Below are positions 1 through 8,017 of a DNA stretch of 21,503 nucleotides, piece after piece. The notes under the pieces are model-generated. The model did no database searches, was not told the DNA's origin, and saw nothing but the letters and a program-made list of their open reading frames with translations. Made by a program: the position numbers and the translations under genes. How positions within the stretch are numbered: the first letter of the stretch is position 1; each line of letters opens with the position of its first letter. Location of the stretch: positions 1 to 21,503 of IMG/VR virus record IMGVR_UViG_3300017748_000175; one strand, 5' to 3'. Source of the stretch: a virus.

Positions 1-594
1 ACCTCTCAGGATGCCCTGCGTGGCATCATGGAGAAGTACGCAGGTAAGGTGCTCTTTGTGCTGACTGCGAACAACCTCGACAAAATCATCCCTGCCATTC
101 GTAGCAGGTGTCAGACCTACGTGTTCGACCCCATTGATGCCGTGTCAGGAGCCGAGCGACTGCGTGCCCTTGAGTCATGCGGAGCGCCTTCTGAATGGGA
201 AGAGCACTACGAAGACGTGATGCGTATGCACAACGGTGACATGCGCTCCGCCATTCAGTTCCTTGAAACTCTCCCACGCAACCCACTCTCCTTGCGTCAC
301 TACGTGTCCGCACCAAGCATGGATGATGAATGGTGGAACGACCTTGTGACGAATCAATGGGATAGCCTACGCCAACACCTGATTACGAAGGTGGACAATG
401 CTGCGAGCCTATACTACTTCATGCAGCAGTTCCATCAGCATGTGCGTGGGCACTTTGATGACGACCCTGAAACCGCATTCGCCGTGACCTACGTGTGGGG
501 CGGCATGTTTGAACGAGTCAACGAATGGCTCGGCAGTTCACATTCCTTCGTGGACGTGCTTGTTGCGCGTCTAAAGAAGGAGGTGGAACAATGA
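1..594 (+). CDS. rfcS: Clamp-loader small subunit (RFC-S), 3' part
   Basis: AAA+ ATPase subunit of the clamp loader that opens the PCNA ring and places it on primed DNA. The gene is cut by the left edge: the reading frame is open from base 1 and the P-loop and Walker B parts lie outside the window. The 197 visible residues begin with SQDALRGIMEKYAG, the conserved stretch after Walker B. They continue with sensor 1 (LTANN, about residues 21-25) and the RFC signature SRC at residues 35-37, the arginine-finger box, followed by a helical lid and collar region. It overlaps the next gene by ATGA (591-594). With the clamp and PolB a few genes downstream it forms a replisome operon. An internal ATG at 28 lies inside the conserved domain and is not the start. 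Family assignment is firm; subunit stoichiometry cannot be judged. Confidence 0.93.
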   Translation, partial: TSQDALRGIMEKYAGKVLFVLTANNLDKIIPAIRSRCQTYVFDPIDAVSGAERLRALESCGAPSEWEEHYEDVMRMHNGDMRSAIQFLETLPRNPLSLRHYVSAPSMDDEWWNDLVTNQWDSLRQHLITKVDNAASLYYFMQQFHQHVRGHFDDDPETAFAVTYVWGGMFERVNEWLGSSHSFVDVLVARLKKEVEQ

Positions 595-1889
595 CCACAT
601 GGAAACAAGAGGATGAGTACATGGAATACACAGACGTACCTGATGAAGAACAACCGAACGCCTTCGCTCAAGTAGCGGAGCAGACCGACCTACCTGCGCC
701 AGTGCTTGAGCGCATCAGCGCATATGCTGACCGTTCAGGCAAAGGTGCGGGTGAAGTTCGCAAGGAATACCTTGCGTACATCGAAAACGAATACTCCTGT
801 TCGGATTGGCAGGGCGAGGATGAAGACCTCCTCGTTGACTGGGCCGAGCAGATGTTCGTGCAGACCCGCCGTGCCGGAAGTGGCAGCAACGCCAACTCCG
901 CCACATGGGTTGGTGTCTTTGTCGGCAAGGACAAGAACCTCGCTGACCGAATGAAGGGCCTCATCAAGTGGAACCTTGGGAAGTATGACAACGACCCCGA
1001 GGACGCAGTGAGCAGCGGTCGCATGGGCATTTACGAGAAGAAGGATGGCGAGTGGCATTTGACCTCCGCTTCCACTACCAAGTCTCTTGGTGCAGCCGAG
1101 ACACCACCGTACGGCATCAAGCACGGTGACCAATGGCTCGCACTTACCAACCGTTCCGGCGACCCTACTCCCAACGTGAAGATGGGTCGCTATGCTTGGT
1201 TCCTTGGTGGTGAGCAGGAAGACTTCGTGAAGAATGCAAGCGTTGGTCTTTGGCGTGTGGACGTGACTGAAGAGAATGCAGACATGCTCCTCGACATCGG
1301 ACGCCCATGCACTATCACAGTCAAGCCCCCGAAGGAAGGTGGCAACGAGGCGTTCAAGGACGTGCTTGCTACCTACGGTGACTTCATGCCCAACTACGAC
1401 TACGACAAGTTCCCCATGAGTACGATGCAGTACCTCACTAACCCTCAACTCCACGGATTCTTCACATCAATTGAAGACTTGGAACAGGCGTACGAAAGCG
1501 GCAAGCAAACCCGCAACGGCATGACGTTCGGTCCTTTGCTCATGACGAAGGGTACTGTGTCTCGCATGAGCAGCAGCCCACGCGACAGTGACTACGACCC
1601 GGCAGGGTACAACTACAACCTCACTGTGTCGTCCACCATCCACGGTGACATTGACTGTTGGATTCCCGGCCACGTCGGGGACCAAACTTCTCCGTTCACG
1701 GCGGGTTGGGGTGATGACCGCTTCGACTACGCTGAACGTTCCACTGTCGTCGTCTTCGGGCGCGTCGGGCTGAAGGAGCGCGATGGACTCGTTACCCCCA
1801 AGATGAACGTCATGGGTGTGTACGCAGACCCACGCCGTGCCCGCCGCCGAGCGACGGGTGGCGACACTGGAATGGGGCAGTTCAACTGA
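591..1889 (+). CDS. Unknown replication-module protein, possibly RPA-like ssDNA-binding
   Basis: A 432-residue acidic protein I cannot place firmly. The start at 591 is chosen because it makes an ATGA overlap with the clamp-loader gene and has a GGAGGTGG ribosome-binding site just upstream; the frame stays open further upstream but only inside the clamp-loader gene. The N-terminal ~75 residues look helical (LPAPVLERISAYADR). The middle and C-terminal parts are beta-rich. One segment, from about GPLLMTKGTVSRM through STVVVFGRVGLKERDG to MNVMGVYADP, has the strand rhythm of an OB fold. The extreme C-terminus is Arg/Gly-rich (RRARRRATGG). A single-stranded DNA-binding role is an inference from this pattern and from its position between a clamp loader and a RecA-fold ATPase. 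It could equally be a virus-specific accessory factor. Coding status is certain; function is not. Confidence 0.6.
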   Translation: MTTWKQEDEYMEYTDVPDEEQPNAFAQVAEQTDLPAPVLERISAYADRSGKGAGEVRKEYLAYIENEYSCSDWQGEDEDLLVDWAEQMFVQTRRAGSGSNANSATWVGVFVGKDKNLADRMKGLIKWNLGKYDNDPEDAVSSGRMGIYEKKDGEWHLTSASTTKSLGAAETPPYGIKHGDQWLALTNRSGDPTPNVKMGRYAWFLGGEQEDFVKNASVGLWRVDVTEENADMLLDIGRPCTITVKPPKEGGNEAFKDVLATYGDFMPNYDYDKFPMSTMQYLTNPQLHGFFTSIEDLEQAYESGKQTRNGMTFGPLLMTKGTVSRMSSSPRDSDYDPAGYNYNLTVSSTIHGDIDCWIPGHVGDQTSPFTAGWGDDRFDYAERSTVVVFGRVGLKERDGLVTPKMNVMGVYADPRRARRRATGGDTGMGQFN

Positions 1890-1898
1890 GGTGAAACA

Positions 1899-2894
1899 AT
1901 GAGTGCATGGGAGAAGATGGCAGCAGACAACAAGGAAGAGAAGCCCGGAGCGCAGCCTGCGAAGGCAGCGCCCGCGAAGGCAGCGAAGAGCAAGGTGGAC
2001 AAGCCGCTACCCCCACAGGGTGGAGGGTTGAATCCCTTCGCCGCGCTGATGAAGGAGCAACAACTGCTTCAGGGTGCGAAGAACAAGACGCACCGCTTCG
2101 TCGGCATTTGGGGTGAGGATGGTACGGCCAAGTCCGGCATCGTCATGGATGCATTCCGCAACGACCCCAACAAGGAAGAGGGCGCAGTGCTCTATGCCCT
2201 TGACTTCGACATGGGGTCTTCTATGCTCGCGTCCGCTATCCACCCTGATGAGAACATCATTTCGTGGAACCCGTGGGCGATGGGTACGACCGACCGTACG
2301 GCCTATGACTACAACGCTACACACTCGCGCGTCATGACCATCATGAAGTTCATCATTGCGCAGGTCAAGGAGGGCAACCCCGTGTGGGGCGTGCTCATCA
2401 GCGGTGTGGATTCGTGGCTTGAAATCTGTACGAACAACATGCGCATCGTGGACCTCGGCCTCGCGGCTGACGGCATCGAAGCAGCAGACGGACAGGGTGC
2501 AGCCAAGGTTGACTCGCAGTCGAGTTGGGCTATTCGCAACACTCGCTTCCACCAACTCACGCAGTTGTCGCGCGACCTTGTGCGGCTCGGCGTGTCGGTG
2601 TACTGGGAGACTCACGTGAAGATGACCGGGAACTTCTATGGTCCTGAGTCCGGTCGCAAGGCCGCTCCTGACTGGGAGAAGAAGACGACGAACTACATTC
2701 CTAACATCATTCGCATGGAGGCGGTGGAGGTCATGGACGAAAGCGGAAACGTGGCGTGTACAAACTACGTCGCTCGCTTCGTGAAGTGCAAGACCAATCC
2801 TTCGCTCCAAGACCAAGAGCGTATCGTGTTCACGACGAAGGCAGGTGAAGAGCCAACGTGGGTCGGCTTGCCTGAACTGTACACGGAACTGTGA
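1899..2894 (+). CDS. RecA-fold ATPase, Sak4/AAA_24-like recombinase
   Basis: 331-residue P-loop ATPase, probably a RadA/Sak4-type protein that helps pair or anneal single-stranded DNA during viral recombination and repair. A variant Walker A, GEDGTAKS, is at residues 72-79, with Ala where the second Gly of GxxxxGK[ST] normally sits. A Walker B-like strand VWGVLISGVDS is at 162-172, and a later strand ends in WETHVK, as in RecA-like motifs that end in TH. The first ~45 residues are a low-complexity Lys/Ala/Pro tail (AKAAPAKAAKSKVDK), likely a disordered DNA- or protein-binding extension. GAGGTGA at 1888-1894 is a good ribosome-binding site for the ATG at 1899. The gene follows the possible ssDNA-binding protein by 9 bases. 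Known: AAA_24/Sak4 proteins occur in many phages beside SSB genes. Inferred: the same partnership here. A DnaB-like role is less likely. Confidence 0.72.
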   Translation: MSAWEKMAADNKEEKPGAQPAKAAPAKAAKSKVDKPLPPQGGGLNPFAALMKEQQLLQGAKNKTHRFVGIWGEDGTAKSGIVMDAFRNDPNKEEGAVLYALDFDMGSSMLASAIHPDENIISWNPWAMGTTDRTAYDYNATHSRVMTIMKFIIAQVKEGNPVWGVLISGVDSWLEICTNNMRIVDLGLAADGIEAADGQGAAKVDSQSSWAIRNTRFHQLTQLSRDLVRLGVSVYWETHVKMTGNFYGPESGRKAAPDWEKKTTNYIPNIIRMEAVEVMDESGNVACTNYVARFVKCKTNPSLQDQERIVFTTKAGEEPTWVGLPELYTEL

Positions 2895-2900
2895 GGCTCC

Positions 2901-2916
2901 TCATCGGAAACGATGA
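2901..2916 (+). other. Hairpin with GAAA tetraloop
   Basis: TCATCG-GAAA-CGATGA forms a perfect 6-base-pair stem closed by a GNRA tetraloop, a very stable RNA fold. It begins 6 bases after the stop codon of the ATPase gene and is followed by TTGT. It may protect the 3' end of an mRNA or act in termination. Confidence 0.5.
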
Positions 2917-2975
2917 TTGTAGGGTGGTTTGCCAGTAATGAGGGAGAAGGTTTCTCGGCCCATGTGGTTGTTGGC

Positions 2976-2995
2976 GGGGGGTGTGGTTACCCCCC
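2976..2995 (+). terminator. G/C-rich hairpin, possible terminator or attenuator
   Basis: GGGGGGT-GTGGTT-ACCCCCC is a perfect 7-base-pair stem with a 6-base loop, followed by the pyrimidine run TCTCTCC. It sits about 20 bases upstream of the clamp gene's ribosome-binding site. The downstream run is not pure T, so intrinsic termination is uncertain. An attenuator or RNA-processing site would fit as well. Confidence 0.4.
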
Positions 2996-3026
2996 TCTCT
3001 CCCCACCCTACTACGAGGTGATTGAT

Positions 3027-3776
3027 ATGTGCAAGATTGAATTAGATACGAAAGCGTTGAGCAACTTCATTGCGTCCTTCCCGAAGGCGCTGAAGGATAT
3101 GCGCATCATGGCTGCGGGTGCCCGCATTGCCGTGGAGGTGGCGTATGCCCACTACTACGTTCGCAAGAGCGAGCCTGCTACCGTACACCAAGAGGGCGCA
3201 CTGCACATCACCGCACTGGACAAGGTGACCAAGTTCCTGAAGGCAGCGAAGGGCGACACCGTGGTGCTGAGGCAGACCTCACCCACCAAGCCCCTTCACA
3301 TTGAATCAGGCTCAAACAAGTTGCAGTTGCCAAGCAGCGACGACATTGAGTCAGCCAACAAAGCGCCCATCGTTCGCAACATCGTTGAAGCGTGTGCGAA
3401 CTCGGGGTACTCATCGTTCGGTGAGTACGAACTCTCAGCACATGCTACAATGATAACCACCGACCTCATTGCCCTTGGTGGTATGAAGAGTCTGATTGCG
3501 AAGGACTCGCAGTACAAGGCTCGCATTCACTGCGGTGAAGGTGAGTTCGGTATCGTTGCAGGCAAGGCATCGAGTGGTCGTATCTTCTCAACCATCGAAG
3601 TGATTGACTCAGACGGTCCTCCGGCCACGGTACAGTCACACTTCGGTGAGTGGTTGCCTGAATGCTTGGCATACCTTGACGACGAAGGCACTCGCCTACA
3701 CATGGGTGACAATACCCCTCTCGTCTTTGAACAGAACCACACTACACTCATCATTATTCAGGAGGCAGATGTGTGA
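3027..3776 (+). CDS. pcn: PCNA-like DNA sliding clamp
   Basis: 249 residues, the usual size of archaeal PCNA (about 245-260). The sliding clamp tethers the polymerase and nucleases to DNA. The start at 3027 has GAGGTG 6 bases upstream. An ATG at 2913 in the same frame would add 38 residues encoded by the hairpin region and was rejected. The C-terminus, with GDNTPLVFEQNHTTLIIIQ followed by a short acidic tail, resembles the last strands and C-terminal tail of PCNA. The central strand-rich repeats (for example LHITALDKVTKFLK) fit a clamp domain. Overall similarity is weak by eye, so the call leans on size, the C-terminal pattern, and its place between the clamp loader and PolB. AGGAGG for the next gene lies inside its last codons, and its stop overlaps the PolB start. 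Confidence 0.72.
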   Translation: MCKIELDTKALSNFIASFPKALKDMRIMAAGARIAVEVAYAHYYVRKSEPATVHQEGALHITALDKVTKFLKAAKGDTVVLRQTSPTKPLHIESGSNKLQLPSSDDIESANKAPIVRNIVEACANSGYSSFGEYELSAHATMITTDLIALGGMKSLIAKDSQYKARIHCGEGEFGIVAGKASSGRIFSTIEVIDSDGPPATVQSHFGEWLPECLAYLDDEGTRLHMGDNTPLVFEQNHTTLIIIQEADV

Positions 3777-6196
3777 TAATTGACTGGTTTGACGACCCGG
3801 CAGATAGCACGCCAGTCCTGTACCTACGTACACGTGGGTCTGATGGCGTACTGAAGGAAGAGTACCTGTACTCCGGTGACGAAGGCTACGTGACGCCTTT
3901 CTGTTGGGTTCGACAGTCCGCACCTACATGGGTGCTGAATCGTTTGAGAAACCTCAATGCCGTTGTTCATCGTGGTATCATTGCTACAGGTGTGGACGAC
4001 GAGCCACTGTTCAAGGTGACCACTGCCCATCCGAAGACCCTGTGGGAGATTCGTGAGAAGTGCCCACGGTGGACGTATGAGGCTGATTTGCCTTACCATG
4101 AACAGGTGCTCCTGACCATGTACCCCGGTGTTGATGACTTCCCTGAGTTCCACCCGCGCAAGTGGTACTTCGACATGGAGTGGCAAACGAGTGGCGACGG
4201 TGAAATCACAATCATTGCAGTGGTGGACACCGACCATGAGCACCCCGTCGTGTTCGCATGGAGTCAGGAGTCTAACGCTGAAAGCATCACGAAGACCGAA
4301 TGGATTGACCGCTACGATGGTTACGAACTACGTACGTTCATCAGCGAGCAGATGATGCTTGACGGCTTCATGGGCTTCATGCGTGAGCGTGACCCTGACA
4401 TGCTCATCGCGCACGCAGGCCACTGGGCTGACCTGCCCAAGTTGTACAACAGGTTGCACACTCCACAGGACATGTCGCCACTCGGTATCATGTACCCACC
4501 CAAGCCCGGTACGGGCTATCAGAACATCATGGGTAACCCTACGACTCAACCCATCAAGGGGCGACTGTGCTTCGACACCGCTGCTCCGTGGACAAGCGGC
4601 AGCGGGTTTGAGGGTGTGTGGCAGAAGTCGGGACGCGGACAGGCTGAGTCCCGCAAGTTGGATTGGTTCGCCAAGGCACTCGGGTTTGAAGGTAAGTTGA
4701 CCAACGACATTGAGGGCATGACTGTACACAACGGTTGGGCTGAGTACTACGATGACTTCGTGGACTACTGTTTGGTGGACACCACGTTGTTGCGTGACTG
4801 TGATGAGAAGTTGCACTGCACCGACTTCCACCTTGCGTTGCAGCGGGTAGCGGGTATTGACTTCGCAAGCACTCACAACGTCAGCCGTTACTTCCGTGGC
4901 CTCGTCGGTCGTCGTACGGACCTGAAAGCCATGAGCACGTGGAAAGAGAACCGTCCCGAGATTGAAGCAGGGTGGGTCATGCAACCTATCCCCGGACGCC
5001 GTGAAGGTGTGGCCTTGGTTGACTTCGCATCTCTGTACCCCAACATCATTCTCTCAGCGAATCTTTGTTACACGACGTTGTGTAAAGCACCCAACGAAAA
5101 TACAATCACACTCAACGTTCCACCCAAGGTGGACAACAAGGGCATGATTATCGAAGGCTCAGGCGGTGTGTACTACTGGGACCAATCCAAAGAGGGGATT
5201 CTCCCTATGGTCGTGCGTGAACTGCTCGACCTTCGCAAGCACTACAAGGGTCTGATGAAGGATGCAGATGACCCTGATGTGGCACTGGGGTACGACATGC
5301 TTCAGATGGCCGTGAAGATTTCAGTCAACGCCATCTATGGCATGGCGGCGCTTTCGATGCTTCAGGGAGGATGGGTGTCTAAGCCCATTGCTGAGTCTAT
5401 CACTTACCTCGGACGCCGCTCATGTTCCATGCTCGTTGAGAAGAGCGAAGAACTGGGTTACCCCGGTCTTGCAGGTCACACCGACTCATGTTACATTCAA
5501 GTCCCATTCGACAAGGCTGAGTGGTTGGCTGAACACCTGACCGCAGTGGCTCAAGAAGAAATGGGGATGAAGTATCTTGACGTTGAATTAGAAGCATACT
5601 TCCCGTACTGGTTCACTGCCGACACCAAGAACAGAAACTTCGGTGTGAAGTCATGGCCTGAAGACGAGGCCGGGAAGTTGCAGGTCACCGGTTACGCACT
5701 CAAGGCGTCGAACACTCCGGCGTTCGCCAAGGGTATTCTTCAGGAAGCCCTGTACGCAGTAGGCTCAGGCGAGAGCGAAGAGGAACTACACGCATTACTT
5801 CGACCAAGGGTCATGGAAGTGTACCGTGGTGAGGTGGACGTGCTCGATGCATCCTCATCAGGTCGCATCAGTAAGGCCCCGAGTGCCTACGAGAAGAGTG
5901 TACCCAACCCTGCGCGAGCAGCCATTTATGCTAACGAATACATGGGTACCCGTTTCAGCAAGGGAGACAGTGTGCGTTGGGTGTATGTCGAAGGCGTACC
6001 TGATGGCAATGCCGCTACACCCGTAGTAGCAATTCAGAATCATGAAGCAGAACCGCTTGACATCGAGGGCTACGACATTGCGTGGTCCATACTCGTTGAG
6101 AAGTGGATTGGTGCGAAGTTGAAAAGCGTGTACAAGAACATGGAATGGGACTTGGATGCAGTCACGGCACGTCGTGTGCCTGTCAAAATGTGGTGA
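3773..6196 (+). CDS. polB: Family B DNA polymerase with 3'-5' exonuclease domain
   Basis: 807-residue replicative polymerase. The start is GTG at 3773, supported by AGGAGG at 3760-3765 and a GTGA overlap with the clamp gene. Exonuclease motifs: Exo I FDMEW (D134/E136), Exo II region AHAGHWAD (D220), Exo III YCLVD (Y332/D336). Polymerase motifs: A is DFASLYPNII (D417), B is KISVNAIYG (K515, N519, Y522), and C is GHTDS (568-572). The basic motif near TKNRNFG (618-624) precedes the thumb. Motif C is unusual: the family consensus is DTDS, and here the first Asp is His569 (codon CAC) while the catalytic Asp571 is kept. All other catalytic residues I can locate are present, so it should be an active proofreading polymerase. 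It is the core of the replication operon, next to its clamp and clamp loader. Confidence 0.96.
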   Translation: MIIDWFDDPADSTPVLYLRTRGSDGVLKEEYLYSGDEGYVTPFCWVRQSAPTWVLNRLRNLNAVVHRGIIATGVDDEPLFKVTTAHPKTLWEIREKCPRWTYEADLPYHEQVLLTMYPGVDDFPEFHPRKWYFDMEWQTSGDGEITIIAVVDTDHEHPVVFAWSQESNAESITKTEWIDRYDGYELRTFISEQMMLDGFMGFMRERDPDMLIAHAGHWADLPKLYNRLHTPQDMSPLGIMYPPKPGTGYQNIMGNPTTQPIKGRLCFDTAAPWTSGSGFEGVWQKSGRGQAESRKLDWFAKALGFEGKLTNDIEGMTVHNGWAEYYDDFVDYCLVDTTLLRDCDEKLHCTDFHLALQRVAGIDFASTHNVSRYFRGLVGRRTDLKAMSTWKENRPEIEAGWVMQPIPGRREGVALVDFASLYPNIILSANLCYTTLCKAPNENTITLNVPPKVDNKGMIIEGSGGVYYWDQSKEGILPMVVRELLDLRKHYKGLMKDADDPDVALGYDMLQMAVKISVNAIYGMAALSMLQGGWVSKPIAESITYLGRRSCSMLVEKSEELGYPGLAGHTDSCYIQVPFDKAEWLAEHLTAVAQEEMGMKYLDVELEAYFPYWFTADTKNRNFGVKSWPEDEAGKLQVTGYALKASNTPAFAKGILQEALYAVGSGESEEELHALLRPRVMEVYRGEVDVLDASSSGRISKAPSAYEKSVPNPARAAIYANEYMGTRFSKGDSVRWVYVEGVPDGNAATPVVAIQNHEAEPLDIEGYDIAWSILVEKWIGAKLKSVYKNMEWDLDAVTARRVPVKMW

Positions 6197-6200
6197 TATG

Positions 6201-7655
6201 ATGAAGCAACAAATTGAGATGAAGAGCAACAATGAACAGATGGCAAACACGATGTCGAAGAGCGGTTTTACATTTTACACTGCTTTACATGAATTGCTTG
6301 ACAATGCAATTGTTACTGCGAAGAACATTCGTGTCGAATTGCTTGTCGAGAATGATGGCATGCGAGCAATCCACTGCATCAGTGTGTTTGATGACGGCGA
6401 TGGAATCAGGATGGGTGAACTCGCTGAGGCGTTTGCAGTTGGTGCCCGAACCAACCAAGGCATCAATGAACACGGTGTGGGGATGAAGAGTGCAATTGCG
6501 TATTTCGGTAACATGAACATCGCAGATGGTTTGGATTTCATCTTGACTTACGACGGTGTGGATTGTTTCAAGGTCGAAGGGTATGAGGGGAACACCCTGC
6601 ACATAGACGCCGGTTTGACTCCGCCTTGGAGTCACACTGGTACACACATTTCTATGAATGTGATGTTGAATGTCTTCGCAGCCTCACGATTTAATGCCCT
6701 CAAGGAATCGTTTGGAGTCAGGTATGGCAACTTTTTGTTGAACGGTGGTACGATTACGATTCAGGAGTTTGACATCGCCACTCGTGAGCCTATTCTCAAT
6801 GCGAAGAAAGAGGCCGAGGTGGTCAGGGTCACACCCATTCACCCTCCTTACTTCCATCCAACCACTGGCACGAAGGTACATCTGCTGAAGAAGGAAATTG
6901 TTACGCAGAACATTGTTGCTGACTTCATCATCGGCATGAGTGCTGAGGACGAGGAAGGTGTATGGAAACCACTGTCCTATGGAGGGGGCATTGACATCGT
7001 ACAGAATGACCGTGTGGTGGTGCATCGCTCGTATGAACCGCTGACCGAATGGAGGGCGAAGAATCACACATCGTTGAACCGCCTCATTGGGCAGTTGATT
7101 GTCAAGGACGGACACGTTCCGACCACACCAAAGAAGGACAACGTGCAACAAACCGAAGAATGGCAGGCTATCAAGGAGGCCATCGCTACCGCCATTCTTG
7201 AGCACAAGATTACGGCCTTCTTCAATCCGCCCGAGAACGACAACGAATACGACAACCTGAGCGAGTCACTGATTCGAGATGGATTGGCAGCGTGCCTTAC
7301 TGAGTCAACGCTACCAACCGGTGAGCCGGTGTGGAGTGATGTGAAAACAGAAGAGTCAACTGACACGAATCTCAGCATGGACGTGACGGCCATGAACGGT
7401 GAGGATATGTACGTGTTTGAGGTGAAGAAGGGTAACTTCAACGCTCAAGACATGAATCAACTCATTGGTTACATGGTCACGGTTGGTGCCAAGCGTGGTG
7501 TTGTGTTCGCCAAGACTGTGCTTGCAAATGCAAAGAAGCAGTTCGATGAACACTGGCAACCACTGTTGGGTGAGGATTTCACGATTGCCTATGCAGACAA
7601 AGACTCGCAGTTGTACAAGACTGTAATGGGTGCATACGTGAAGGTGGGTGAGTGA
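6201..7655 (+). CDS. GHKL ATPase fused to a PD-(D/E)XK nuclease domain
   Basis: 484 residues. The N-terminus is a GHKL (gyrase/Hsp90/MutL/MORC) ATPase: N-box ELLDN at 31-35, G1 DDGDG at 64-68, G2 GVGMKS at 92-97. The middle resembles a transducer-like region with a conserved-looking VPTTPKKD segment. The C-terminus has the core of a PD-(D/E)XK endonuclease: D394 in MDVTA, then E407-V-K409 after a strand, then a helix NQLIGYM. The layout suggests an ATP-gated DNA clamp with a nuclease, like MORC/MutL-type proteins seen in prokaryotic restriction and repair contexts. The substrate is unknown. ATGs at 6198 and 6201 are adjacent; 6201 leaves 3 bases after GGTGAT (6192-6197) and was preferred. The gene sits directly after PolB, so repair, recombination or attack on host DNA are all possible. 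ATPase family is firm, nuclease domain likely. Confidence 0.85.
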   Translation: MKQQIEMKSNNEQMANTMSKSGFTFYTALHELLDNAIVTAKNIRVELLVENDGMRAIHCISVFDDGDGIRMGELAEAFAVGARTNQGINEHGVGMKSAIAYFGNMNIADGLDFILTYDGVDCFKVEGYEGNTLHIDAGLTPPWSHTGTHISMNVMLNVFAASRFNALKESFGVRYGNFLLNGGTITIQEFDIATREPILNAKKEAEVVRVTPIHPPYFHPTTGTKVHLLKKEIVTQNIVADFIIGMSAEDEEGVWKPLSYGGGIDIVQNDRVVVHRSYEPLTEWRAKNHTSLNRLIGQLIVKDGHVPTTPKKDNVQQTEEWQAIKEAIATAILEHKITAFFNPPENDNEYDNLSESLIRDGLAACLTESTLPTGEPVWSDVKTEESTDTNLSMDVTAMNGEDMYVFEVKKGNFNAQDMNQLIGYMVTVGAKRGVVFAKTVLANAKKQFDEHWQPLLGEDFTIAYADKDSQLYKTVMGAYVKVGE

Positions 7656-7656
7656 A

Positions 7657-7827
7657 GTGAAGTGGAAACTGTGGAAGAGAGTCATGCAAACTGAAGTGGA
7701 GGCACCGAAGATGCGCTACTGCCAGTGTTGCGGTGGCGTTGAAACGCGACAGACCAAACTCAGTGAGTTCGGTGACACGCTACCCAATGAGCAGACACGC
7801 CTGTTCCCCCTACCCGTGAGGCGATGA
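7657..7827 (+). CDS. Small unknown protein with Cys cluster, GTG start
   Basis: 56 residues, predicted from GTG at 7657; GGTGAG lies 4 bases upstream, and the gene ends 1 base before the next ATG. An in-frame ATG at 7684 would give 47 residues. The N-terminus is basic and aromatic (MKWKLWKRVM); the middle has MRYCQCCGG, three cysteines that could bind a metal or form a dimeric zinc site. It fills an otherwise empty gap in a block without other gaps of this size, which supports its being real. No function recognised. Confidence 0.5.
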   Translation: MKWKLWKRVMQTEVEAPKMRYCQCCGGVETRQTKLSEFGDTLPNEQTRLFPLPVRR

Positions 7828-7828
7828 G

Positions 7829-8017
7829 ATGAGTGCCATTGAAGAGCGCGTCATCGCCAAGATTCGCAGCCGCGCAGATGTCGGCAAAGCCAAGTACGGA
7901 GTCACGATGGAGCGTGATGACCTTGACCTACTCGCGTGGCTTCAGCACTTGCAAGAGGAACTGATGGATGCTGCCGTGTACGTTGAGCGTCTGATGGACG
8001 AGGTGAAAGACCGATGA
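7829..8017 (+). CDS. Small helical phage-type protein, MazG-like fold possible
   Basis: 62 residues, predicted all-helical. It carries KYGVTMER followed by LLAWLQHLQEELMDAAVYVERL. This WLQHLxEExxDAxxY pattern is common in small proteins of tailed phages and recalls the metal-binding helices of all-alpha NTP pyrophosphohydrolases (MazG/dUTPase-like), in which EExxD residues bind magnesium. If so it might clean up the nucleotide pool, but at this length it would be a minimal version and activity is doubtful. The start follows the previous stop by 1 base and its end overlaps the next gene by ATGA. Coding is likely; function is a guess. Confidence 0.55.
   Translation: MSAIEERVIAKIRSRADVGKAKYGVTMERDDLDLLAWLQHLQEELMDAAVYVERLMDEVKDR

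Larger units (their letters stand above)
2895..3026 (+). promoter_or_regulatory. Intergenic region with two hairpins before the clamp gene
   Basis: This 132-base gap is by far the longest in the plus-strand block, where most genes overlap. It starts at the stop of the RecA-fold ATPase and holds two perfect inverted repeats (2901-2916 and 2976-2995), then a pyrimidine stretch, and ends in GAGGTG (3015-3020) in front of the ATG at 3027. I see no convincing TATA box. It most likely separates two transcription units or tunes expression of the sliding clamp; this is inference. Confidence 0.5.

Noticed and set aside
525-590. Upstream start for the 432-residue gene
   Set aside because: The extension only reads through the end of the clamp-loader gene; the ATGA overlap at 591 with its GGAGGTGG site is the better start.
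735-1454. 239-codon antisense frame opposite the 432-residue gene
   Set aside because: Fully embedded, no ribosome-binding or junction signals, no motif.
2007-2816. 269-codon antisense frame opposite the RecA-fold ATPase
   Set aside because: Its His/Arg/Val-rich translation has no recognisable domain and mirrors the sense gene's codon bias.
2913-3026. 38-residue N-terminal extension of the sliding clamp
   Set aside because: It would be encoded by the hairpin region, is unlike any clamp N-terminus, and the ATG at 3027 has a good ribosome-binding site and gives the normal family length.
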